Part shown: positions 54,989 to 61,297 of the stretch, in pieces
Layout: each line of letters begins with the position of its first letter
How positions within the stretch are numbered: position 1 is the stretch's first letter
NCBI GenBank assembly: GCA_005888735.1
Contig: VBBN01000027.1
Span: 35,845 to 99,844, forward strand
Reading direction: 5' to 3'
DNA from: Candidatus Bathyarchaeota archaeon
GTDB lineage: Archaea; Thermoproteota; Bathyarchaeia; 40CM-2-53-6
Length of the DNA stretch: 64,000 nt
Made by a program: the position numbers and the translations under genes
Notes under the pieces: model-generated
The model's input: only the letters and a program-made list of their open reading frames with translations
Databases searched by the model: none
Told to the model about the DNA's origin: nothing

Positions 54989-56662
54989 TTGGGTACGTCA
55001 TGGTATCCAAGGACATCCAGTAATGGATCTGCCCAATCCTCGAACGGCGGAGGAAAAACATGGCTCTGGAAGATACAAGCAGTTCTACTCTCAAGCTTGA
55101 CGATTCTCTCAATCCTTCCAGTCTACATGTGGACGGGTGCACCGCTCGTCGTACATGCTGCTCTTCCCTCAGGCTTCCATGATGACCTAGTGGCAAACCT
55201 GACAGGGACTCCTATGGACATTGCCTGGACCCCTGACGGACGAATGCTCATACCTATGAGAGATGGAAGACTGCGAGTCTACGCAAACGGCGCGCTACTA
55301 TCCACCCCTGCGATAGATCTCTCATCGGTCGTATGCACCACCGGAGACGAGTCGCTTGGTGGGGTCGCGGTCCATCCCAACTTCACCCTCAACCACTACA
55401 TCTATCTCTACTACACCTACAAGAAGTCTGGAACCTGCAACACTGGCTCCACAAGCGCCCCCGTGAACCGTCTCTCAAGATTCATCTTATCCAGTAACAA
55501 CTCGATAAACCCTGCCAGCCAAATCACGTTGCTAGACACTTCTCCACTACCATACCACGACCACATGGGTGATGACCTACAGTTCGGCAGCGACCACTAC
55601 CTCTACCTGGCAATCGGCGAGGGGGGAAGCGCCTGCTGCTCCTCCACACCCCAAGCCCCGAGAGACCCCGGAGTCCTGCTCGGCAAAATAGTACGACTCA
55701 CCGACACGGGAGGAATACCGCCAAGCAACCCATTCCTAGGCCCAGACAGCGCGCGTTGCAATCTCAACGGCGTTCCCCCCACTGGCTCTCCTACCGGAAC
55801 TAGGTGCCAAGAGGTATTCGCAATGGGGCTTCGAAACCCGTTCAGAGGTGCCTTCGACCCGAACACACTGTCTGCACGTTACTTGATCAACGATGTTGGA
55901 AATGTTACATGGGAAGAAGTCAATCCGGTAGCAGCGGGCGCGGATTATGGCTGGCCAACTCGTGAGGGACCTTGCTCCGCCACCAACCCCTTGACCGACT
56001 GCGGTCCACCACCACTTGGGATCACGAACCCGAGCTTCTGGTACGGGCACAACGTAACCTCTAACGGCCTGGGCTGTGCTGCGATAACCGCCGGGACCTT
56101 TGTTCCCAACGGACTCTGGCCCGGGTTCGATAACAGCTACCTCTACGCCGACTGGGTTTGCGGTGGAATTTGGCAGCTCACAAATAATGGCGGTGGAGGA
56201 TTCACATCGACTATGTTCGCGACGGTCGCCCCTTCAGGAATTATCAGCATGCGCTTCGGCCCCTACAACAACACATTAGCGTTGTACTACGTCTTCGGAA
56301 ACTATGGCACGAAGGGCCAACTGCGCCGAATCTCCCTCACAGGCAGCGCGGACCTCAAACAAGTAGTGGCAAGCTTCAGGCTCGACTGGGCGGACAATGA
56401 CAACAATGGGAACGTGACAATTGCCGATGTTGCCAGTGTCGCACTTGTCTTCGACAGTTCCAACAGCTACTGGGACCTTAACTTGAATGGGAAAGTGGAC
56501 ATCTCAGACGTTGCGACTGTAGCTATCCGCTTCGACTCCGGGTTTCTATCCTCACCTTTTCCTGGACAAGGCCTCTCCCCTGGGACCATGGACGCATCCT
56601 GGAAGAATGAATGTGCGCTCCTTCCCCCGCCGGAACGAACCTACTGTTTCAATCAGCTCTAA
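54989..56662 (+). CDS. PQQ-type sugar dehydrogenase with dockerin-like C-terminus
   Basis: A 557-residue exported protein. A membrane helix (VLLSSLTILSILPVYMWTG) is followed by a six-bladed propeller of the glucose/sorbosone dehydrogenase family: TPMDIAWTPDGRMLIPMRDG, LGGVAVHPNFTLNHYIYLYY, the catalytic-type His segment YHDHMGDDLQFG, LAIGEGG and MGLRNPFRGAF. The last 100 residues carry two EF-hand-like repeats, DNDNNGNVTIADVASVALVF and DLNLNGKVDISDVATVAIRF, typical of type I dockerins. It likely oxidises an aldose with PQQ outside the cell. The start is TTG 54989 with no in-frame ATG before the helix. Confidence 0.8.
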   Translation: MGTSWYPRTSSNGSAQSSNGGGKTWLWKIQAVLLSSLTILSILPVYMWTGAPLVVHAALPSGFHDDLVANLTGTPMDIAWTPDGRMLIPMRDGRLRVYANGALLSTPAIDLSSVVCTTGDESLGGVAVHPNFTLNHYIYLYYTYKKSGTCNTGSTSAPVNRLSRFILSSNNSINPASQITLLDTSPLPYHDHMGDDLQFGSDHYLYLAIGEGGSACCSSTPQAPRDPGVLLGKIVRLTDTGGIPPSNPFLGPDSARCNLNGVPPTGSPTGTRCQEVFAMGLRNPFRGAFDPNTLSARYLINDVGNVTWEEVNPVAAGADYGWPTREGPCSATNPLTDCGPPPLGITNPSFWYGHNVTSNGLGCAAITAGTFVPNGLWPGFDNSYLYADWVCGGIWQLTNNGGGGFTSTMFATVAPSGIISMRFGPYNNTLALYYVFGNYGTKGQLRRISLTGSADLKQVVASFRLDWADNDNNGNVTIADVASVALVFDSSNSYWDLNLNGKVDISDVATVAIRFDSGFLSSPFPGQGLSPGTMDASWKNECALLPPPERTYCFNQL

Positions 56663-56814
56663 GATAATCCGCAACACGAGTAGCCCGAGCCAGCCCTGCT
56701 ACTTGTCTTCGAAGATCTCTACTTCTCCCTCGGTTAAGTCATTCAAAGAGCGCCCCTTCCATTGAACCGGGCTAAGGTAATACTGACGTTGATATACCGA
56801 GCCGTGAACCAGGA

Positions 56815-57405
56815 ATGGCAACAATGAGCAAGAAAATAGACGGGCAGTTCGTCGTCCCGGGCGAACGCCTCGGCGTCGTTGAAGAATTCGACGCTGGAAC
56901 CGGGACAGTTGATGTTAACGGCACAGTCTACGCCGCTCAGACCGGCAAAGCAACCCTAGATCCTACCCGCCGCAAGGTCATGGTCAAAACCCTCGCAGGC
57001 CCACCAGTCGTCCCGGAAGAAGGCAGCGCAATCATCGGCATGGTAGAGAAGATCCAGGAGAAAATGGCCATCGTCAACATAATCATGATCGACAACCACA
57101 AGGTCGAACGGCCCTTCACCGGCCTACTACACATCTCCAACAGCAGCCCACGCTACGAACGAGCAATGGGAGAAGTCTGCAAACCAGTAGACCTCATCCG
57201 GGCAAAAGTAATCGATGTCAGCGCACGCATTCCCAAGCTCACAACCTCCGGCCGCGGCCTCGGGGTCATCAAAGCCTACTGCTCAAACTGCGGGGGCGAA
57301 CTGGTCCTCTCCGGCAACATCCTGAGATGCAGCCAGTGCCGTAATGTTGAAAGGCGACGTTTAGCCGACGACTTTCTCGGAAACACGGAGCCTGAGAAAG
57401 CTTGA
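56815..57405 (+). CDS. csl4: Exosome RNA-binding subunit Csl4
   Basis: A 196-residue cap subunit of the archaeal exosome, which degrades and trims RNA 3' ends. The N-terminal domain starts QFVVPGERLGVVEEFDAGTG, the S1 domain covers about 65-145 (IIGMVEKIQEKMAIVNIIMI, FTGLLHISNSSPRY), and the C-terminal zinc ribbon has CSNCGGELVLSGNILRCSQC. A TATA-like TTGATATA about 25 bases before ATG 56815 suggests a leaderless message. It overlaps rpoL by four bases and heads an RNA operon. Confidence 0.92.
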   Translation: MATMSKKIDGQFVVPGERLGVVEEFDAGTGTVDVNGTVYAAQTGKATLDPTRRKVMVKTLAGPPVVPEEGSAIIGMVEKIQEKMAIVNIIMIDNHKVERPFTGLLHISNSSPRYERAMGEVCKPVDLIRAKVIDVSARIPKLTTSGRGLGVIKAYCSNCGGELVLSGNILRCSQCRNVERRRLADDFLGNTEPEKA

Positions 57406-57689
57406 ACGTCAAAGTCCTGAAGAAGAGCAAGGGATTCCTCAAAGTCGAGGTCGAGGGAGAAGGCCACTCCTTCGGCCACCTCATGCAAGACGCCCTACTC
57501 GAAGACAAGACCGTCGACTGGGCCGGCTACGACCTTCCCCACCCACTCTTCCTACAGCCAACAATCACCATCAGGATGAAAGGCGAAGCCCAACCCGAGA
57601 AGGCCTTGGAGCGAGCCTCGAAAAAGATCCGCCTAGTCACGGAAGAGTTCATCGAAAAATTCGGCTCCAGCATCACGAACGAAAACTAG
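57402..57689 (+). CDS. rpoL: RNA polymerase subunit L
   Basis: A 95-residue subunit (Rpo11), one half of the alpha-like assembly platform of archaeal RNA polymerase. FLKVEVEGEGHSFGHLMQDA and VDWAGYDLPHPLFLQPTITI are the family signature, with EKALERASKKIRLVTEEF as the C-terminal helix. The start is TTG 57402, overlapping the csl4 stop by four bases. The pairing with csl4 is common in archaea. Confidence 0.93.
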   Translation: MNVKVLKKSKGFLKVEVEGEGHSFGHLMQDALLEDKTVDWAGYDLPHPLFLQPTITIRMKGEAQPEKALERASKKIRLVTEEFIEKFGSSITNEN

Positions 57690-57702
57690 CCGGTTCTCGG
57701 GG

Positions 57703-58377
57703 CTGCACCGGAAAGGTCTCCTCTTCGACTTCGACGGGACGCTCTACGGCGACAAGGAGTTCTGGGCCTCAACAATCCAAGAAACCCTTGACGACTTCCA
57801 AGTCCACATTAGCCCTGCCGAGGCCTTGGAAAAAGCACGCAACATGATTCGGAACAGAACATTCCTCAACATCAGCGGCGTAGCAATGGCGATGGCCAAG
57901 GAGAGAGGTGTCGATATTGAGCACGAAGAGATCCGAACCCGATTCTTCGAAAGACTCGACAGAGCAATGGACCTGTCGGGTCCGGGAGACGAACTCCTGA
58001 CAGTTCTCAACACTCTTCGAAGCGCAAGCATCAGCCTTGGAATCGTCAGCTTCGTGCGAGGACCCAGGCTGGCGAGAAGGTTGCAGTTGTGGAAGATAGA
58101 CAACTATTTCCGAACAGTTGTCACCCCGGAGGGTTTCTCCGAGTTCAAACCATCACCTGCACCATTCTTAGTAGCGATAAAACAGCTTGACCTCGAGCCT
58201 GCCAAGTGTTTCGTAGTTGGGGACGAACCGGTCGACATGACAGGGGGCAAGAAGGCGGGTGCGAGAACCGTAGGCGTCCCCAGGGGCTTCTTCACAGAAG
58301 AGGAATTGAAAGAAGCGGGAGCCGAAACAATAATCCCGTCACTCTCCAGCCTACCGAAAATTGTCGCCGACCCATGA
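57703..58377 (+). CDS. HAD-superfamily hydrolase, CTG start
   Basis: A protein of about 224 residues. GLLFDFDGTLYGDKEFW is HAD motif I, so coding must begin before ATG 57826. The frame is open back to a TAG inside rpoL and contains no ATG, GTG or TTG; CTG 57703 (codons for LHRKGLLFDFDG) is the only near-cognate start. Motif II is GIVSF, the Lys is in FSEFKPSPAPFL, and motif IV is VVGDEPVDMTGGKKAG. Translation is probably coupled to rpoL, 13 bases upstream. Substrate unknown. Confidence 0.75.
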   Translation: MHRKGLLFDFDGTLYGDKEFWASTIQETLDDFQVHISPAEALEKARNMIRNRTFLNISGVAMAMAKERGVDIEHEEIRTRFFERLDRAMDLSGPGDELLTVLNTLRSASISLGIVSFVRGPRLARRLQLWKIDNYFRTVVTPEGFSEFKPSPAPFLVAIKQLDLEPAKCFVVGDEPVDMTGGKKAGARTVGVPRGFFTEEELKEAGAETIIPSLSSLPKIVADP

Positions 58378-58733
58378 ACACCGAGAAACTATCAAAGCTC
58401 CTGGCTGACAAGGGTCTCGCCCAGTTCGGGGACTCCCTCATCAACTTCGCCTACTCCACCGCCCTCACCGAGACAACTGGCAAACCACGAGGCGCCAAAG
58501 TTCCCGACAAGGTTCTGGCAGAGGCCGCCGTCAAAGCCGGCCTCCGAAAACATCTTCCCCGCAGGGTTGGACGGGGAGACGTGGCCAACAGCCTCGAAGC
58601 GCTCCTCGCCTACTCGTGGATGGAGAAGAAGATTAGCCTCGACGAGATAGTTTCATGCCTCAAAGGGTACTCGCTTATTCCCAGCCAGAACTTCGCCACC
58701 CTTGCGGAACTGGTCTTGCAGAGGATCGCCTGA
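58374..58733 (+). CDS. Archaeal RNase III-like protein
   Basis: A 119-residue helical protein. AQFGDSLINFAYSTALTETT resembles the LGDAVLN signature of RNase III, and RVGRGDVANSLEALLAYSWM the second acidic helix. It is half the size of a bacterial RNase III and has no double-stranded RNA-binding domain, as in the small archaeal group. It likely acts as a dimer on structured RNA, fitting the exosome operon. ATG 58374 overlaps the HAD stop by four bases. Confidence 0.65.
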   Translation: MNTEKLSKLLADKGLAQFGDSLINFAYSTALTETTGKPRGAKVPDKVLAEAAVKAGLRKHLPRRVGRGDVANSLEALLAYSWMEKKISLDEIVSCLKGYSLIPSQNFATLAELVLQRIA

Positions 58734-59207
58734 ATGACCAACGTGATGACCGTCAAGAAGGAGATACGAATTCTCGGGCTTGACACTTGCCGAAAAGGCG
58801 TCATCATCGGAGCCGTTGTCCGGGGCGGGCTCTACCTAGATGGAGTATTGAGACTGCACGGCGCAGATTCGACAAACAGCCGCGCAGTTGCAAAGTATGT
58901 CCGCACGTCCCGGTACTATCCCGAGCTGAGAGTCGTAATGACCCACGACAAAAGACAGACTCTAAACGGGAAAAGATTGGAAAAAGCCGTGGGACTCCCT
59001 CTGATTCAGGTTGCCACTGGCCCCACGCCCGGCTACCGAAGATATCTGACTAAAAATGGAACAGCCAACATCAGGACCCGCCTCCCAGTTGAAACAGTGA
59101 CCAGAATCGTCGCCCTAACGTGGACCCAGGGCAAGATGCCTGAGCCACTCCGAGTCAGCCACCTGATCGCAATGTCCAAGCCGGTCGCCCTGAACCGAAG
59201 AGTCTAA
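58734..59207 (+). CDS. DUF99 family protein (endonuclease V-like fold)
   Basis: A 157-residue protein. IRILGLDTCRKGVIIGAVVR and GGLYLDGVLR open the domain, VVMTHDKRQTLNGKRLEKAV sits in the middle and LPVETVTRIVALTW near the end. DUF99 proteins share the RNase H-like fold of endonuclease V. The first-strand Asp is kept, but the motif after it (DTCRKG) departs from the usual DDGP form. It starts at ATG 58734 directly after the RNase III-like stop (TGAATG) and ends the operon. Confidence 0.8.
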   Translation: MTNVMTVKKEIRILGLDTCRKGVIIGAVVRGGLYLDGVLRLHGADSTNSRAVAKYVRTSRYYPELRVVMTHDKRQTLNGKRLEKAVGLPLIQVATGPTPGYRRYLTKNGTANIRTRLPVETVTRIVALTWTQGKMPEPLRVSHLIAMSKPVALNRRV

Positions 59208-59345
59208 GCGCTCTAATAGCGGAAATGCCCGGTCGGGATAGCGGCCGACATGCTCCATTCTGTTACTTCATGAATTCGTTCAAAAAAGCTGAGCTTGGAC
59301 TTGCGTAACACTCGCATTCCATCGGCATGAGTCGGAGTCGGTTTC

Positions 59346-59654
59346 TCAGCATCTCCTTCTGTCGATGCCCAAGACTTGGTGACGTACTGGCCCCGAGGGC
59401 GCTAGGTCTGAGCGTTCTCCTTCGGTTTGGCTCTTCGGTCTAGTCACTTTCCTCGAGAGACTCCAACCACTCACATCTTGGATACGCTTGTAACTCATTC
59501 CGGTCTTGCACAGTGTACGCATCGTTTCAATATGCGCGTCGGTTGGACGTTTTCTTTTGAAAACTGGGCCTGTACTGGCCCCGAAATTTCCCTCGTTGTT
59601 GCTTGTGCTTGCGCTATTTTCATGTTCTTTCGCACGCATAGCGTGAGTTGTCAC
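59346..59654 (-). CDS. Small HTH-like protein of a relic operon
   Basis: A 102-residue basic protein. RPTDAHIETMRTLCKTGMSY followed by KRIQDVSGWSLS reads as a resolvase/transposase-type helix-turn-helix. The N-terminal 30 residues are polar and Asn/Ser-rich; the tail after the motif lacks pattern and may be out of frame. It follows two very small genes on the same strand, so it may be a remnant of a mobile element or provirus. Confidence 0.4.
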   Translation of the reverse strand: MTTHAMRAKEHENSASTSNNEGNFGASTGPVFKRKRPTDAHIETMRTLCKTGMSYKRIQDVSGWSLSRKVTRPKSQTEGERSDLAPSGPVRHQVLGIDRRRC

Positions 59655-59676
59655 TTTTTTCTCCTCGCTCCGTTCT

Positions 59677-59760
59677 TCACCGTCTGTTTTTCCGGTTTCG
59701 CGTTCCGCTTACGAGCTGCATCAGGGCGTACTTCGCAATGGCGTAGGTGGGCACGCGCAT
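59677..59760 (-). CDS. 27-residue basic peptide
   Basis: ATG 59760 shares one base with the TGA of the preceding gene (TGATG), so translation is likely coupled. The product, with YAIAKYALMQLVSGTRNRKN, is short and basic. Function unknown. Confidence 0.3.
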   Translation of the reverse strand: MRVPTYAIAKYALMQLVSGTRNRKNRR

Positions 59761-60002
59761 CACGCTCTGCTTCCCATCTTCAACTTTACCGGCCCGCGGT
59801 GCTTCTCGTCCCACAATTTTCCTTTTTGAACCATGTTCATCGCGGCTTTCTGAACCTCCGCAGGCTCCTTGGAGTCAACAAAAACTTGATACCGCCCAAC
59901 AGCAATTGGGTGCTTGGTCGGGGTCAAGTCTGGGCGGAGTTTCAAGTCATTGTGAAAGAATGTGTAACGCCTAAAACCAGCCCTGACCCGATCTGTCAGC
60001 AA
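59760..60002 (-). CDS. Hypothetical protein of a relic operon
   Basis: An 80-residue basic protein with HPIAVGRYQVFVDSKEPAEV and QKAAMNMVQKGKLWDEKHRG, which reads like a compact folded domain with a Lys-rich end. No family is recognised. The composition and the string of tiny genes suggest a provirus or plasmid remnant in the 59.3-60.0 kb gap between the RNA operon and purQ. Confidence 0.4.
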   Translation of the reverse strand: MLTDRVRAGFRRYTFFHNDLKLRPDLTPTKHPIAVGRYQVFVDSKEPAEVQKAAMNMVQKGKLWDEKHRGPVKLKMGSRA

Positions 60003-60148
60003 TTACTTACGCTCGCCTTGAGGGTCTGGATGAGGAACCTAGAATCGCCTAATCTCGAAACCCGGGACTCGAAAATATTACGTTCCGTCAGCCCGACATC
60101 ACTCCAGTATCAATGGGCTACTTGTGGGGCGTAGTGTAAAGGTGGTGT

Positions 60149-60227
60149 GTCAGGCATTTTCTGCAATGGACCCATGCGCCACACTTCCAGCACTTCACCC
60201 ATTGAGATCTGCCCTCCTCAGGCAGTG
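60149..60227 (-). repeat. Dispersed repeat copy B (zinc-finger coding)
   Basis: Matches 35202-35280 (see copy A). The minus strand encodes SQWVKCWKCGAWVHCRKCLT with the Cys and His positions kept, in a frame open from about 60270 but with no start codon, so it is a truncated copy. Confidence 0.7.
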
Positions 60228-60329
60228 GTCTCGATGGATTTTTTCCGAGGTGTCCGGATAAGTCTGGATCCCCTCAAACAGGGGCTGCCACGGCACCATA
60301 AATTGGCCGTCTGACATGAAGACGTCAAA

Positions 60330-60340
60330 AAAGGGCTTAA
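60330..60340 (+). promoter_or_regulatory. purQ core promoter
   Basis: AAAGGGCTTAA, identical to the element before purF, ends 38 bases before the purQ ATG. Confidence 0.45.
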
Positions 60341-60377
60341 TAGCTCAGGCAATTCACTCGTTCAGGAAAGCAATCAG

Positions 60378-61100
60378 ATGGTCAAGGTTGCAGTAGTACG
60401 ATATCCTGGCAGTAACTGCGACCTAGACGCGCTAGAAGTTCTCCAGAAAGTCGTGAAGACAAAAACTGACCTAGTTTGGCACAAAGAGCTGCAACAGGAC
60501 AACTACGACGCGTACGTCCTCCCCGGCGGGTTCAGCTACGGCGACTACCTCCGTGCTGGAGCCATCGCGGCCACCAGCCCCAGCCTCAAAACAATCCAGA
60601 AGGCCGCAGAAGCGGGCAAGCCCGTCCTAGGAATCTGCAACGGCTTCCAGATACTAGTAGAAGCCGGAATCCTACCGGGTGCGGTCCTCCGAAACACCGG
60701 ACTACGCTTCGTATGCAAATGGACACGCCTCCGCGTCGAAACAACCCGGACACCCTTCACACACACTACCGAGAAAGGACAGATACTCAACATCCCAATA
60801 GCCCACAACGAAGGACGATACCACCTAGACGATGACGAGCTCAACACTCTGGAACGCGACCAGCAAATCGTCCTACGCTACGTCGACAACAACAACGAAC
60901 CCAGCCCCAACGCCAACCCGAACGGCTCGATCAACAACATTGCCGGAATCTGTAACCAGGACGGAAACGTCATGGGCCTCATGCCTCACCCAGAACGAGC
61001 CTCCATTCCAATACTCACACCCAACAACAGGCCAGAAGGAAGACTTCTCTTCGACTCCATGATGAACTCATTGGCGAGCCCGAAGGAGAACGTGCGTTGA
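60378..61100 (+). CDS. purQ: FGAM synthase glutaminase subunit (PurQ)
   Basis: A 240-residue class I glutamine amidotransferase supplying ammonia to PurL. VVRYPGSNCDLDALEVLQKV opens the protein, VLPGGFSYGDYLRAGAIAA follows, the nucleophile is Cys87 in VLGICNGFQIL, and the His-Glu pair is in GLMPHPERAS. The IPIAHNEGRYHLDDDEL loop is the PurQ-specific insert. It overlaps the next small gene by four bases. Confidence 0.95.
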   Translation: MVKVAVVRYPGSNCDLDALEVLQKVVKTKTDLVWHKELQQDNYDAYVLPGGFSYGDYLRAGAIAATSPSLKTIQKAAEAGKPVLGICNGFQILVEAGILPGAVLRNTGLRFVCKWTRLRVETTRTPFTHTTEKGQILNIPIAHNEGRYHLDDDELNTLERDQQIVLRYVDNNNEPSPNANPNGSINNIAGICNQDGNVMGLMPHPERASIPILTPNNRPEGRLLFDSMMNSLASPKENVR

Positions 61101-61297
61101 GCCAACAGTCTTCGGGCGATGAAGTTCTAGGCATCATACTGATCGGAACAGGAATGGCGGGGATAATGAGCATCTTCTCAGGCCAGATCACTTCTTTCGC
61201 AGCGTTTCCCATCCTCGGTTTCATAGGTGGAGCGCTGATGGCGTGGGGATTAGCTCTCATCCTGAGAGCCAGCAGGAGGAATACCTCGAAACCATGA
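61097..61297 (+). CDS. Two-helix small membrane protein between purQ and purL
   Basis: A 66-residue protein with two hydrophobic helices (VLGIILIGTGMAGIMSIFSG and FPILGFIGGALMAWGLALIL) and a basic end. It starts with TTG 61097 in a four-base overlap with purQ and ends in a four-base overlap with purL, so it is translated with them. In many organisms purS, a soluble 80-residue subunit, sits here; this protein is not PurS. Its role, perhaps membrane tethering, is unknown. Confidence 0.65.
   Translation: MSQQSSGDEVLGIILIGTGMAGIMSIFSGQITSFAAFPILGFIGGALMAWGLALILRASRRNTSKP

Noticed and set aside
58206..58373. Extended N-terminus of the RNase III-like protein
   Set aside because: It lies in an alternative frame of the HAD gene; ATG 58374 overlaps the HAD stop by four bases as elsewhere in the operon.
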